64,000 nucleotides of DNA. Origin: Acrocarpospora catenulata (GTDB taxonomy: Bacteria; Actinomycetota; Actinomycetes; Streptosporangiales; Streptosporangiaceae). Location of the stretch: contig NZ_JAHCST010000030.1 in assembly GCF_018476525.1 (NCBI RefSeq), positions 1 to 64,000 on the forward strand. The letters run 5' to 3'. Shown here piece by piece: positions 26,132-36,740 of the stretch. Every line of letters starts with the position of its first letter. Position 1 is the stretch's first letter. The notes under the pieces are model-generated. The model saw nothing but the letters and a program-made list of their open reading frames with translations, was not told where the DNA came from and made no database searches. The position numbers and the translations under genes were made by a program.

Positions 26132-27649
26132 TCAGGGGAGTAGGGCGCGGACTGATGCCGCTGTGTCGGCTTCCTCGGCGCGTTTGTCCGGGCGGTAGCG
26201 GAGGACGCGGGCGAACCTCAGGGCCATTCCGCCGGGGTAGCGGCTGGAGCGCTGTACGCCGTCGAAAGCGATCTCTACCACCATGACGGGCTTGACGTGG
26301 ACCGTCCAGCCGTCGGTGGGGCCGTCGGCCAGGCGGAGGAACTGTTCGGTCTGCCAGGCGAGCAACTCGTCGGTGAGGCCTTTGAAGGTCTTGCCGAGCA
26401 TCACGAAGTCGCCGGTCTCGGGGTCGAACGCGCCGAGGTGCAGGTTGGAGAGTTTGCCTTCGCGCCGTCCGTGTCCCCATTCGACGGCCAGCACCACGAG
26501 ATCCAGGGTGTGCCGGGGCTTCACCTTGATCCAACCGGCTCCCCGGCGCCCGGCCGCGTAGGGGGTTGAAGGTGACTTGACGACCACGCCTTCGTGGCCC
26601 CGTCGTATCGCCTCGCCGAAGAAGGCCTCACCTTCCTCGGCATCCCCGGTCACCAGCCGGGGCGTGATCAGTTCAGCGGGTACGGCCCCCACCAGCGCCG
26701 CATGCCGCTCCGCATCCGGCAGATCAAGCAGATCCACCCCGTTCACCCGAAGCGCATCGAAGAAGAAAACACTCAACGGCACCGAATCCCGTGACCCGAT
26801 CTTGGTCGCCACCCGCGCGGAGGTGACCTGGAACGGCTCCGGCCGCCCGTCCGCCTGGAGCGCGATCACCTCCCCGTCCAGCACCAGATCGTCGATCTCC
26901 AGCCGCGACATGGCCTCGACCAGCTCCGGCACCTGCGCGGTGATGTCGTCCAGCGTCCGGGTGAACACCCCGACCTGATCTCCCGACCGGTGCGCCTGCA
27001 CCCGTACCCCGTCGAGCTTCCATTCGATGGCCGCCGGACCCCCGATCTTCTCCAGCGCGGCGGTCACGGTGGGGGCGCTCTGCGCCAGCATGGGCGCGAC
27101 CGGCCGCCCCACCTCCAGGTGGAAGGCCCGCAGCGCCTCCACCCCGCCGGCGAGCGCGGCGGCCCCGACGGCGGGAAGCCAGCCGCGCAGGGTGAGGGCC
27201 CGGCGCACCTCGGCCGCGGGCACCGAAGCCGCTTTGGCGATCGCCTCGATCATCACCCCGTTGAGCGCGCCCTGCCGGAGCTCCCCGGTGAGCAGCCGCC
27301 CCAGGAAAGCCTGCTCCTGCCGGGTGACGGCGCCGAACAACTCGTTGACCAGCGCCCGCCGGGCGCCCTGCGAACCGGGCCCGGACTGCGCCTTGATCTG
27401 CTCCAGCAGCGAGTCGATACGGGTCAGCGTGGCGGTGGCCACCAGCCGGGGCTCAGGCAGGTCGGACAGAGACCGCCAGCCGACCCCGATCTGCCGCTGC
27501 GGCAGTTCCCCCGACAGGTACGCGATGGCGATCTCGGCTTCGTCGGGCCCCACCCGGCCGAGCAGTTCCGCCAGATGGCGGATCTTGGCCAGCCGTGCCG
27601 AGTCGGCCGCCACGGCGGCGGAGGTCCGGGCGAGATCGATCAGCAACAC
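26132..27649 (-). CDS. ligB: ATP-dependent DNA ligase
   Basis: The 505-residue protein matches the mycobacterial LigB type. An N-terminal all-helical DNA-binding domain covers about residues 1-190. The adenylation domain carries the nucleotidyl lysine in [12 protein letters not shown] (about residue 210), LDGEVIAL and [10 protein letters not shown]. An OB-fold C-terminus has [20 protein letters not shown] and the late motif [14 protein letters not shown]. It seals nicks with ATP and probably serves repair alongside the essential NAD-dependent ligase. It is not fused to polymerase or nuclease domains and has no Ku gene next to it, so it is not a LigD system. Confidence 0.9.
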   Translation of the reverse strand: MLLIDLARTSAAVAADSARLAKIRHLAELLGRVGPDEAEIAIAYLSGELPQRQIGVGWRSLSDLPEPRLVATATLTRIDSLLEQIKAQSGPGSQGARRALVNELFGAVTRQEQAFLGRLLTGELRQGALNGVMIEAIAKAASVPAAEVRRALTLRGWLPAVGAAALAGGVEALRAFHLEVGRPVAPMLAQSAPTVTAALEKIGGPAAIEWKLDGVRVQAHRSGDQVGVFTRTLDDITAQVPELVEAMSRLEIDDLVLDGEVIALQADGRPEPFQVTSARVATKIGSRDSVPLSVFFFDALRVNGVDLLDLPDAERHAALVGAVPAELITPRLVTGDAEEGEAFFGEAIRRGHEGVVVKSPSTPYAAGRRGAGWIKVKPRHTLDLVVLAVEWGHGRREGKLSNLHLGAFDPETGDFVMLGKTFKGLTDELLAWQTEQFLRLADGPTDGWTVHVKPVMVVEIAFDGVQRSSRYPGGMALRFARVLRYRPDKRAEEADTAASVRALLP

Positions 27650-27686
27650 ATGGTAATCCTGCCCTAGTCAAGCCGTGACATGGAAC

Positions 27687-27710
27687 AGCCCCGGCACCAA
27701 GGCCGGGGCT
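27687..27710 (-). terminator. Terminator downstream of the FKBP gene
   Basis: AGCCCCGGC-ACCAAG-GCCGGGGCT is a perfect nine-base stem lying 87 bases beyond the FKBP stop on the minus strand. It could also protect the ligase promoter. There is no U tract. Confidence 0.55.
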
Positions 27711-27796
27711 GAAGCCACACCAAGAAGCCGTAGGCCGGCGGAGTCGGCAGGGCGGTCAATCGGTAAATGAAGGTTTGGCGGGCGACGTCTTGGCCG

Positions 27797-28171
27797 TCAG
27801 TTGACGCCGAGCAGGTCGACCACGAAGATCAGCGTCTCGCCCGGCTTGATGGCGCGCCCGGCGCCGCGGTTGCCGTACCCGAGGTGGGGCGGGATGGTGA
27901 GGCGGCGGCGGCCGCCGACCTTCATGCCGGCCACGCCGCGGTCCCAGCCGGCGATGACCTGGCCGCCGCCCAGCGGGAACTGGAAGGCCTGGCCCCGGTT
28001 CCAGGACGCGTCGAACTCCTCGCCGGTGGAGAACGCGACGCCGACGTAGTGCACGCTGACCGTGTGCCCGGGCTTGGCCTCCGCGCCGGTGCCCTCGATC
28101 AGATCGACGATCTCCAGGTCGGCGGGCGGCTTGCCCTCGGGGAAATCGATCTCGGGCTTCTCCAGTGCCAC
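27797..28171 (-). CDS. FKBP-type peptidyl-prolyl cis-trans isomerase
   Basis: The 124-residue cytoplasmic protein is one FKBP domain: TVSVHYVGVAFSTGEEFDAS, then FQFPLGGGQVIAGWDRGVAG, RRLTIPPHLGYGNRGAG and LIFVVDLLGV. The Tyr, Phe, Asp and Trp residues that line the FK506/proline pocket are present. It accelerates prolyl isomerisation during folding. The start is GTG 28171 with AGGAGACC upstream. No signal peptide is present. Monocistronic: the stress-protein gene upstream ends 101 bases before. Confidence 0.93.
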   Translation of the reverse strand: MALEKPEIDFPEGKPPADLEIVDLIEGTGAEAKPGHTVSVHYVGVAFSTGEEFDASWNRGQAFQFPLGGGQVIAGWDRGVAGMKVGGRRRLTIPPHLGYGNRGAGRAIKPGETLIFVVDLLGVN

Positions 28172-28272
28172 GATGGGTCTCCTTGTTTCGGCGCGCCGGG
28201 CTCACGCAGTCCGGCTGGGGTGGCGCGCCCCCGATGCCGGCGGTCGGCAGACTACCGGCCGACCGACCGACT

Positions 28273-29007
28273 CTACCGGGCGTCCCCCGGCCCCCGGCGG
28301 CTTCCCGCCCCGCTTCGGGGCTGATCCATAAGATCGTCCACGAGCGACCGCTCCTCGGCGGAGGTCCGCCCGCCGGACGCCGACGACGGCAGATCGCTCC
28401 CGGACGGCGGCAGATCGCCGCCGGCTGACTGCGGCCGGTGGCCACCAGGCGGCCGGGGGAGATCGTCACCGGCCGAGGGCGGCGGGCCGCCGGACGGAGG
28501 ACGGTCCACGACCACGGTGTCGGCGGGGGCCAGGCCGCCCTGCAGGATCGCCTGGGCCTCGGCGAACAACGCCGTGGCCACCTGCACGTCGTACCGCCCC
28601 GCCACGATCTGGCTGCGCGAGGAGAAGTCGCGGGTGCCGCCCTGGAAGGCGTGGCCCGCGTAGCCGAAGGCGGCGCCGGCGACGGCGCCCCACAGGACCG
28701 ACCAGAGGACCAGGGCCACGAACGAGGTGGTGGTGGTCGTGAACAGGCCGAGGAAGAGCCCGACCACCAGGCCGAACGCGGCGCCGCTGCCCGAGCCGAG
28801 GAGCGCCGCCCGGCCGTTGGTGAGCCGGCCGGTGACCCGCTCCTCCAGCCGCAGGTCGCGTCCGACGATCGAGACGTTCTCGACCGCGAACCCGGCGTCG
28901 GAAAGCGCGTCCACGGCACGCTGGGCCGCGGCGTAGTTGTCGTAACTGACCAGTAGCCGGGGCTGCGCCGCGGCCGTGCCCTCCTCGACGGGCCGAGGGT
29001 GATACAT
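28273..29007 (-). CDS. General stress protein, YflT-like (GSP17M) domain
   Basis: The 244-residue protein starts with a small alpha/beta domain (LLVSYDNYAAAQRAVDALSD, FAVENVSIVGRDLR) of the general-stress 17M type. Two hydrophobic, glycine-rich membrane segments follow (about residues 70-125; AAFGLVVGLFLGLF, FVALVLWSVLWGAVAGAAFG). The C-terminal 80 residues are Pro/Gly/Ser-rich and disordered. The function is unknown; the name comes from Bacillus stress regulon members. ATG 29007 is preceded by GGAGGCGATC. Three spaced CGCGAAA repeats upstream may bind its regulator. Confidence 0.8.
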   Translation of the reverse strand: MYHPRPVEEGTAAAQPRLLVSYDNYAAAQRAVDALSDAGFAVENVSIVGRDLRLEERVTGRLTNGRAALLGSGSGAAFGLVVGLFLGLFTTTTTSFVALVLWSVLWGAVAGAAFGYAGHAFQGGTRDFSSRSQIVAGRYDVQVATALFAEAQAILQGGLAPADTVVVDRPPSGGPPPSAGDDLPRPPGGHRPQSAGGDLPPSGSDLPSSASGGRTSAEERSLVDDLMDQPRSGAGSRRGPGDAR

Positions 29008-29063
29008 GATCGCCTCCGCGAAGTGCGAGTGTCAGGGGCCAGTCCCTCTACCCGCTGCGACAG

Positions 29064-29105
29064 CGCGAAACGTCCACCAGCCGCGAAACGGTACCAACCG
29101 CGAAA
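29064..29105. repeat. Three CGCGAAA direct repeats upstream of the stress gene
   Basis: CGCGAAA occurs at 29064-29070, 29082-29088 and 29099-29105, spaced 18 and 17 bases. They lie 57-98 bases before the stress-protein start, between it and the guaB1 stop. The regular spacing is close to 1.7 helical turns. They may be an operator array. Confidence 0.4.
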
Positions 29106-29142
29106 TGGCACACCCCGTGTGGTGGCACCACCTGTGAGGCGG

Positions 29143-30600
<1,458 letters not shown>

Positions 30601-30665
30601 CTACCAGCACCGTATGTGTGTCCGTAGGATGACGGCGATCAGTTCAGTTCGAAGGGGGACGATCT

Positions 30666-31148
30666 GTGGTCATTGTTGACCGGCCCGAGCTGCTCGTCGT
30701 CGGCCACGCCGTTCGTACCACGAACGCGGCGGAGGCCGATCCGGCTCGGGCGCAGCTGCCGGGACTCTGGTCCCGGGCGGGTGTGCCGGGCGCGTTCGCA
30801 CACGTCCCCGGCCGCGTCGACGAGAATCTGTACGCCGTGCTGACCGACTACGAGAGCGACCACAACGGCGCCTACACCCAGGTGGTGGGGGTGGCCGTGC
30901 ACACCGCCACCCGGCTGCCCGAGGGCATGGTCGCGGTCCGGGTGCCCGGCGTGCCGGCCATGCACCTGGAGGTGCGCGGGCCGATGCCGCAGACGCTGGT
31001 CGAGGCCTGGCAGTACCTGGTCAAGCACACCGAGTCCGGGGCGGCCCCGGCCCGCGCGTTCACCACCGACGTGGAGGTCCACCACCCGGCGGGGGCGGAT
31101 CTGTTCATCGCCATCCTGCCGAACTACTCCCCGGAGGCCGCCGAGTAG
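30666..31148 (+). CDS. GyrI-like effector-binding domain protein
   Basis: The 160-residue protein is a stand-alone GyrI/AraC-effector-binding fold: LYAVLTDYESDHNGAYTQVV, GMVAVRVPGVPAMHLEV, VEAWQYL and a late Glu/Asp (TTDVEVH). Such proteins bind small hydrophobic or cationic molecules, and some hydrolyse or sequester drugs. There is no DNA-binding domain. GTG 30666 is preceded by GGGGGACGATCT. Its stop is seven bases from the convergent CoA-transferase stop. Confidence 0.75.
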   Translation: MVIVDRPELLVVGHAVRTTNAAEADPARAQLPGLWSRAGVPGAFAHVPGRVDENLYAVLTDYESDHNGAYTQVVGVAVHTATRLPEGMVAVRVPGVPAMHLEVRGPMPQTLVEAWQYLVKHTESGAAPARAFTTDVEVHHPAGADLFIAILPNYSPEAAE

Positions 31149-31155
31149 CGACCCG

Positions 31156-32259
31156 TCAGGCCAGCACGCCCTGCTCGCGGAGCGCCTTGGCGGCGCTCTC
31201 GTCCAGACCCCAGGAGGTCAGGTCGTCCAGGCGGGCGGGCGGGGCCAGGTCGCTCTGCCCGGCCCCGAGCAGCCGGGGCGCGGGCCGTGGCTGGATCATG
31301 CCGCCGACCTCGGTGAAGGTGCCTCGGGCCTGGTTGTGCGGGTGCCGCGGGGCCTCGGTCATCTCCAGCACCGGGGTCACGCAGGCGTCGGAGCCCTCGA
31401 AGACCTCCTCCCATTCGGCCCGGGTCCGGGTCAGGAAGGCGGCGGTGAGGCGGTCGCGGATCTCCGGCCAGTTGGCGGTGTCGTCCCGGCTGGGCAGGCC
31501 GGTCAGGTCCAGGCGGGTCAGCAGTTCCGCCCAGAACTGGTCCTCCAGCGCGCCCACGGCCAGGTACTTGCCGTCCTTGGTGGCGTACGTGTCGTACATG
31601 GGCGCACCCGTGTCCAGCAGGTTGGTGCCCCGTTCGGTCCAGAAGCCGTGCTGCACGGCCGGGTAGAACATGGCGAAGAGCAGCGCGGCACCGTCCACCA
31701 TGGCGGCGTCGATCACCCGCCCCCGGCCGGTGGTGGCGCGTTCGAGAAGGGCCAGCAGCACGCCGTACGCGAGCAGGAGGCCGCCGCCGGCGAAGTCGCC
31801 GAGCACGTTGATGGGCGGGGTGGGCTTCTCCCCGGCCCGGCCGAGGGTGGACAGGGCGCCGGAGAGCGCGATGTAGTCCAGGTCGTGCCCGGCGGTGCGG
31901 GCGAGCGGGCCGTCCTGGCCCCAGCCGGTGAGGCGGCCGTAGATCAGGCGCTCGTTGACCGCGAGCAGGTCCTCGGGGCCGATGCCGAGGCGTTCTGCCA
32001 CGCCCGGGCGGAACACCTCGATGACGACGTCCGCGTGCCGGGCCAGTTCCTTGAAGGCGGCCACGCCCGCGGGGGACTTCAGGTCCAGGCCGATGGTGTG
32101 CTTGCCCCGGTCCAGGGTCTGCGCGCCGGGGCCCTGGCCGCCGATCCGCTCCACCCGGAGCACCTCGGCGCCGTGGTCGGCCAGCATCATCCCGGCGAAG
32201 GGCCCGGGGGCCAGTCCGGCCAGTTCAAGCACGCGTATCCCGGTCAGCGGTCCGTTCAT
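31156..32259 (-). CDS. CaiB/BaiF CoA-transferase, alpha-methylacyl-CoA racemase-like
   Basis: The 367-residue protein belongs to family III CoA-transferases. It starts GPLTGIRVLELAGLAPGPFA, has RIGGQGP and LDLKSPAG, then LTGWGQDGPLARTAGHDLDY around residue 118-137, and ILGDFAGGGLLLAYG-like sequence. The His and Asp in that block match the acid/base pair of alpha-methylacyl-CoA racemase, which inverts the 2-methyl centre of branched acyl-CoAs before beta-oxidation. A CoA-transferase role cannot be excluded. GGAGGGAGG precedes ATG 32259. It is divergent from the protein kinase. The branched-lipid genes a few kilobases away make the racemase reading attractive. Confidence 0.82.
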   Translation of the reverse strand: MNGPLTGIRVLELAGLAPGPFAGMMLADHGAEVLRVERIGGQGPGAQTLDRGKHTIGLDLKSPAGVAAFKELARHADVVIEVFRPGVAERLGIGPEDLLAVNERLIYGRLTGWGQDGPLARTAGHDLDYIALSGALSTLGRAGEKPTPPINVLGDFAGGGLLLAYGVLLALLERATTGRGRVIDAAMVDGAALLFAMFYPAVQHGFWTERGTNLLDTGAPMYDTYATKDGKYLAVGALEDQFWAELLTRLDLTGLPSRDDTANWPEIRDRLTAAFLTRTRAEWEEVFEGSDACVTPVLEMTEAPRHPHNQARGTFTEVGGMIQPRPAPRLLGAGQSDLAPPARLDDLTSWGLDESAAKALREQGVLA

Positions 32260-32370
32260 GCGGCCTCCCTCCAACAGCGCCAATAGAACAAGATTCGGAA
32301 TGTCCTCGCAACAGGCCCCTGCGTGTTATGGGAGACTTGCCGCCTGTTCACGGTGCTGATGGGGGCAGGG

Positions 32371-33882
32371 ATGGCAGGGGACGGGGAGCGGCTGGTCGCC
32401 CGGCGCTACCGGCTGTTGCGCAGGCTCGGTCAGGGTGCCATGGGCGTGGTGTGGGAGGGGCACGACACGCTGCTGGATCGGCCGGTCGCGATCAAGGAGG
32501 TGCTGCTGCCCCGCGGGCTGCCTCCGGCCGACCTGGAACGCCAGCTTCTGCGTACCGGGCGGGAGGCGCGCACCGCCGCGCGGCTCAACCACCGGGGCAT
32601 CGTCGCCGTCTACGACGTGGCCGAGGAGGACGGGCGGCCCTGGATCGTGATGGAGCTGGTCCCCGCGCCCTCGCTGGAGCAGCTGGTCCGGCAGCGGGGC
32701 TCGCTGGCGGTGCGCGAGGTGGCCGTCATCGGGCGGCAGCTGCTCGCCGCGCTGGCCACCGCGCACGCCGCCGGGGTGCTGCACCGGGACGTCAAGCCCG
32801 CCAACATCCTGGTCAGCCCGGACGGCCGGGCGGTGCTGACCGACTTCGGCATCGCCACCGCCGAGGGCGACGCCTCGATCACCCAGACCGGGATGATCAC
32901 CGGCTCGCCCGCCTTCCTGGCCCCGGAACGCGCGAGTGACGGGCAGATCGGCCCGCCCTCCGACCTGTGGTCGCTCGGCGCCACCCTGTACGCCGCCGTG
33001 CTCGGCCGCTCGCCCTTCGACCGGGGCGAGACGATGGCCACGCTGGCGGCGCTGCTCACCGAGGAGCCCGACTTCGGGCGGGTCCACCCCGCCCTGCGCC
33101 CGGCCCTGGCCGCCCTGCTGATCCGCGACCCGCAGCGCCGGGCCACCGCCGCCGAGGCCGACCGGCTGCTGGCCCAGATCGACGCGGCGCCCGTGCCCGG
33201 ATCCCCCAGGCCGCGCGGCCGCCGTACCGGTCTGATCGCGGGTGTCGCGGCGGTGGCGGTGGTGGCCGGCGCGGCCGCGGTCTGGGCGCTGGCCCCCACC
33301 GACCGGCCCGCGCCGTCACCGGTGGCCGCGGCCTCACCCAGCCCGTCGGCCGCGCCGGTGGTGGCCAGGCAGACGCCCGAGCAGACGCCGCAGCCCAGCC
33401 CCACGCCGACCCCGGTGTCGCTCTTCAAGCGGTACCTCTCCCCGGCGGGCTGGACGATCGGCTACCCGCGCGCCTGGACCGGCTCCCGGGCCGAGGCGCT
33501 CACCGAGTGGCTGAGCCGCGACGGTGGCAGCCACCTGGGCGTGGAGGAGGTCAGCGCGTACGGCGGGCAGCTGGAAATGCTCGGCGACATGGAGGCCGCC
33601 CTCACCCGGAACGTGCGCGACTACCAGCAGCTCCGCCTGGACCGGATCTCCTGGTCCTACGGCTCGGCCGCGGAATGGGAGTCGGTCTACACCGCCACCG
33701 AGGACAACCGTGGCGACCGCCCCTGGCTCACCCCCGGGATCGCCTACCACGAGGTCACCCGCCTGCTCACGGTCGGCGACACGGCGTTCGCCCTCACTTG
33801 GACCACCGAAAAGGATGCCTGGGACGGGCAATCGGGCATGATGGGGAAAGTGCTGAACAGTTTCCGTCCGAGGGCCGGATGA
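32371..33882 (+). CDS. Membrane Ser/Thr protein kinase (PknB-like)
   Basis: The 503-residue protein has an N-terminal Hanks-type kinase: [13 protein letters not shown] (Gly loop), VAIKEV (Lys), [10 protein letters not shown] (catalytic loop), LTDFGIA (Mg-binding) and [11 protein letters not shown]. One membrane helix lies near residue 292-312, followed by a Pro/Ser/Thr linker and an extracytoplasmic domain ([20 protein letters not shown] to the end) of about 150 residues. It should phosphorylate cytoplasmic proteins in response to an outside cue. There are no PASTA domains, so it is not the PknB cell-wall kinase. ATG 32371 has GGGGGCAGGG upstream; earlier in-frame starts exist. Confidence 0.9.
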   Translation: MAGDGERLVARRYRLLRRLGQGAMGVVWEGHDTLLDRPVAIKEVLLPRGLPPADLERQLLRTGREARTAARLNHRGIVAVYDVAEEDGRPWIVMELVPAPSLEQLVRQRGSLAVREVAVIGRQLLAALATAHAAGVLHRDVKPANILVSPDGRAVLTDFGIATAEGDASITQTGMITGSPAFLAPERASDGQIGPPSDLWSLGATLYAAVLGRSPFDRGETMATLAALLTEEPDFGRVHPALRPALAALLIRDPQRRATAAEADRLLAQIDAAPVPGSPRPRGRRTGLIAGVAAVAVVAGAAAVWALAPTDRPAPSPVAAASPSPSAAPVVARQTPEQTPQPSPTPTPVSLFKRYLSPAGWTIGYPRAWTGSRAEALTEWLSRDGGSHLGVEEVSAYGGQLEMLGDMEAALTRNVRDYQQLRLDRISWSYGSAAEWESVYTATEDNRGDRPWLTPGIAYHEVTRLLTVGDTAFALTWTTEKDAWDGQSGMMGKVLNSFRPRAG

Positions 33883-34028
33883 TGGCCCAGGTCAGCGGGA
33901 TTCCCGGGACGCCGGGTGGGGAACATCCCTCATCACCCGCCAAAAGAACGGACAGTTTTCTCGGGTTTAACGTGTCGAGTCTGGTCTGCGGTGTTTTAGG
34001 GGGATACCGTGCCCCTAGAGACGATCTC

Positions 34029-34034
34029 TACAAT
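34029..34034 (+). promoter_or_regulatory. -10 box of the branched fatty acid genes
   Basis: TACAAT lies 14 bases before ATG 34049, followed by GGGGGTGG as ribosome-binding site. It is close to the consensus TATAAT. The -35 region is not convincing. Confidence 0.5.
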
Positions 34035-34048
34035 CTGGGGGTGGTGTC

Positions 34049-35419
34049 ATGCCCGAGCGCACGACCAGTATGACCACCCATAGGAGAGCGGTCGAGCAGA
34101 TCCGCGAATCCTACGCCGCGATGCCCGCCGACGCGGCGCCCCGGCTGGCCAAGGCCACCACCAACCTGTTCCGCTTCCGCGAGCCGACCAGAACGGCCAA
34201 GCTCTCCGCGCGCGACCTCGACCAGGTCATCCAGGTGGACCCGGAGGCCATGACCGCCGAGGTCCAGGGCATGACCACCTACGAGAACCTGGTCGACGCC
34301 ACGCTGCCGCACGGGCTCATGCCGTACGTGGTGCCGCAGCTGAAGACGATCACGCTGGGTGGCGCGGTGACCGGGCTCGGCATCGAGTCGACCAGCTTCA
34401 AGGACGGGCTGCCGCACGAGTCGGTGGAGGAACTGGAGATCCTCACCGGCGACGGCCGGGTGGTGGTCGCCCGCGCCGACAACGAGTACCGGGACCTGTT
34501 CCACGCCTTCCCCAACTCCTACGGCACGCTGGGCTACGCGCTCCGCATCAAGATCAAGCTGGCCCGGGTCCGGCCGTACGTGCGCCTCACCCACGTGCGG
34601 TTCACCGACGCCGACAAGTGCATGCTGGCCATGCAGGAGATCTGCGAGACCAGGGAGCACGACGGCGAGCCCGTGGACTTCGTGGACGGCACCTTCTTCG
34701 GGCCGGACGAGATGTACATCACCCTGGGCCGTTTCGCCGACCGGGCGCCGTACGTGTCGGACTACACCGGGATGCGCATCTACTACCAGTCCATGCGGAG
34801 CCGTACCCGGGACTGGCTGACCGTTCGGGACTACCTCTGGCGCTGGGACACCGACTGGTTCTGGTGCTCGCGGGCGTTCGGCGTGCAGCAGCCGCTGGTG
34901 CGCTCGATCACCCCGCGCCGCTGGCTCCGCTCCGACGTCTACCGCAAGCTGGTCGGCCTGGACCAGCGGTACGGGGTGACCGCCCGGATCGACCGCTGGC
35001 GGGACAACCCCGTGCAGGAGTCGGTCATCCAGGACGTGGAGGTGCCGATCGAGCGCGGCGCCGAGTTCCTGGAGTTCTTCCACCGTCAGGTGGGCATGAC
35101 CCCGCTCTGGATGTGCCCGCTCAAGGCCACCAGGGACTGGTCGCTCTACCCGCTGGAGCCGGGGCAGCTCTACGTCAACTTCGGATTCTGGGGCATGGTC
35201 CCCCTGCCGCGGGGGCGGCAGGACGGGTACCACAACCGGCTGATCGAGCGCGCCGTGCACGAACTGGAGGGCCACAAGTCCCTCTATTCGACCTCGTTCT
35301 ACGATCGAGAGGAGTTTTGGCGGTTCTACAACGGAGACGCCTACTGGGCGGTCAAGCGCGCTTACGACCCCGGTGGCCGGTTGCTTGACCTGTATGAGAA
35401 ATGTGTACGGGGAAGGTGA
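34049..35419 (+). CDS. bfaA: FAD-linked reductase for 10-methyl fatty acids (BfaA/TmsA-like)
   Basis: The 456-residue protein has an FAD-binding type 4 domain of the DHCR24 kind (VQGMTTYENLVDATLPHGLM, then TITLGGAVTGLGIESTSFKD near residue 105). A C-terminal half with PLWMCPLKATRDWSLYPLEP and YVNFGFWG follows. In mycobacteria and relatives the orthologous enzyme reduces the 10-methylene intermediate to 10-methyl stearate (tuberculostearic acid). The next gene, seven bases downstream, is the methyltransferase that makes that intermediate, which supports the assignment strongly. 10-methyl fatty acids are typical of Streptosporangiales-type actinomycetes. ATG 34049 follows GGGGGTGGTGTC. Confidence 0.85.
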   Translation: MPERTTSMTTHRRAVEQIRESYAAMPADAAPRLAKATTNLFRFREPTRTAKLSARDLDQVIQVDPEAMTAEVQGMTTYENLVDATLPHGLMPYVVPQLKTITLGGAVTGLGIESTSFKDGLPHESVEELEILTGDGRVVVARADNEYRDLFHAFPNSYGTLGYALRIKIKLARVRPYVRLTHVRFTDADKCMLAMQEICETREHDGEPVDFVDGTFFGPDEMYITLGRFADRAPYVSDYTGMRIYYQSMRSRTRDWLTVRDYLWRWDTDWFWCSRAFGVQQPLVRSITPRRWLRSDVYRKLVGLDQRYGVTARIDRWRDNPVQESVIQDVEVPIERGAEFLEFFHRQVGMTPLWMCPLKATRDWSLYPLEPGQLYVNFGFWGMVPLPRGRQDGYHNRLIERAVHELEGHKSLYSTSFYDREEFWRFYNGDAYWAVKRAYDPGGRLLDLYEKCVRGR

Positions 35420-35425
35420 TGAGGG

Positions 35426-36685
35426 ATGAATCTCGCCGCGATCTTTGAGAAGGTCGTGGGGCCGGAGGCCGGCCTCGAATTCGTCGCCTACGACGGCAGC
35501 AAGTCAGGCCCATCCGGCGCGGACCTCCGACTCGAGGTGAAATCGCCGATCGCGGTGGCCTACCTGGCCCAGGCGCCTGGAGAACTGGGCCTGGCCCGGG
35601 CCTATATCTCCGGCCATCTGGATGTGCACGGAGACATGTACGCACTGCTGGACCGCATGTGGTCCATCACCATCAACGACATCCCGCTGTCGGAGAAAGT
35701 GGCCGCCGTGCGGGCGCTCGGGGTGAAACCGCTGCTCACCCGGGTGCCGTTGCCGGCGCAGGAGGTGCGCCGCTCGGCCATGGCCCGGCTGGGCAGCCGG
35801 CACGCCAAGCAGCGCGACGCCGAGGCCATCCACCACCACTACGACGTCTCCAACACCTTCTACGAGTGGGTGCTTGGGCCGTCGATGGCCTACACCTGCG
35901 CGGTCTACCCCTCCGCGGACGCCACCCTGGAGGAGGCGCAGCACACCAAGTTCGACCTGGTCGCCAAGAAGCTCGACCTCAAGCCCGGGATGCGGCTGCT
36001 GGACGTCGGCTGCGGCTGGGGCAGCATGGTGCGGCACGCCGCCCGGGAGTACGGGGTCAAGGCGCTCGGCGTCACGCTCAGCCGCCAGCAGGCCGAGTGG
36101 GCGCAGAAGGCGATCGCCGAGGAGGGCCTGGAAGGGCTCGCCGAGGTGCGTTTTCTAGACTACCGGGACGTCACCGAGACCGACTTCGACGCGATCAGCT
36201 CCATCGGCCTCACCGAACACATCGGCAAGGACCAGCTGGCCTCCTACTTCTCCTTCCTCTACAACAAGCTCAAGCCCGGCGGACGGTTGCTCAACCACTG
36301 CATCACCCGGCCGACCGGCAAGGAGAAGACCCTCAACAAGGGCGGCTTCATCAACCGCTATGTCTTCCCCGACGGCGAACTGGAATCGGTCGGCCACCTC
36401 ATCCGGGTCATGGAGGACACCGAGTTCGAGATCCGCCACGAGGAGAACCTCCGCGAGCACTACGCCCTCACCCTCCGGGACTGGTGCCACAACCTGGACG
36501 ACCACTGGGACGAGGCCGTCCGCGAGGTCGGCCAGGGCACCGCCCGGGTCTGGCGCCTCTACATGGCGGGCTGCGTGGTCGGCTTCGAACGCAACAAGAT
36601 CCAGCTCCACCAGGTCCTGGGCGTGAAACTCAACGAGAAGCGCTCGGCCGAAATCGCCCTGCGCCCGTCCCTCGACTGGCCCTGA
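35426..36685 (+). CDS. bfaB: SAM-dependent fatty acid C10-methyltransferase (BfaB/TmsB-like)
   Basis: The 419-residue protein belongs to the cyclopropane fatty acid synthase family. It shows the substrate-loop segment EAIHHHYDVSNTFYEWVLGP, MAYTCAVYP, the SAM site LLDVGCGWGSMVRHA near residue 190, and GLTEHIGKDQLASYF. It transfers a methyl group to the double bond of oleoyl phospholipid to give the 10-methylene product. Pairing with the FAD reductase, with which it is almost fused (seven-base gap), separates it from true cyclopropane synthases. GATGAGGG precedes ATG 35426. A strong terminator follows. Confidence 0.87.
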   Translation: MNLAAIFEKVVGPEAGLEFVAYDGSKSGPSGADLRLEVKSPIAVAYLAQAPGELGLARAYISGHLDVHGDMYALLDRMWSITINDIPLSEKVAAVRALGVKPLLTRVPLPAQEVRRSAMARLGSRHAKQRDAEAIHHHYDVSNTFYEWVLGPSMAYTCAVYPSADATLEEAQHTKFDLVAKKLDLKPGMRLLDVGCGWGSMVRHAAREYGVKALGVTLSRQQAEWAQKAIAEEGLEGLAEVRFLDYRDVTETDFDAISSIGLTEHIGKDQLASYFSFLYNKLKPGGRLLNHCITRPTGKEKTLNKGGFINRYVFPDGELESVGHLIRVMEDTEFEIRHEENLREHYALTLRDWCHNLDDHWDEAVREVGQGTARVWRLYMAGCVVGFERNKIQLHQVLGVKLNEKRSAEIALRPSLDWP

Positions 36686-36695
36686 TCATCCGGTA

Positions 36696-36730
36696 CGGCT
36701 CCCGCGCGTGTTTGTCGCGCGCGGGAGCCG
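36696..36730. terminator. Bidirectional terminator after the bfaAB pair
   Basis: CGGCTCCCGCGCG (36696-36708) and CGCGCGGGAGCCG (36718-36730) form a perfect 13-base stem with a nine-base loop, followed by TTTCCTG. It lies between convergent stops at 36685 and 36741. Confidence 0.85.
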
Positions 36731-36740
36731 TTTCCTGTGT

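Noticed and set aside
26132-27649. LigD-type non-homologous end-joining locus
   Set aside because: The ligase is single-domain LigB type and no ku, primase-polymerase or phosphoesterase domain is encoded nearby.
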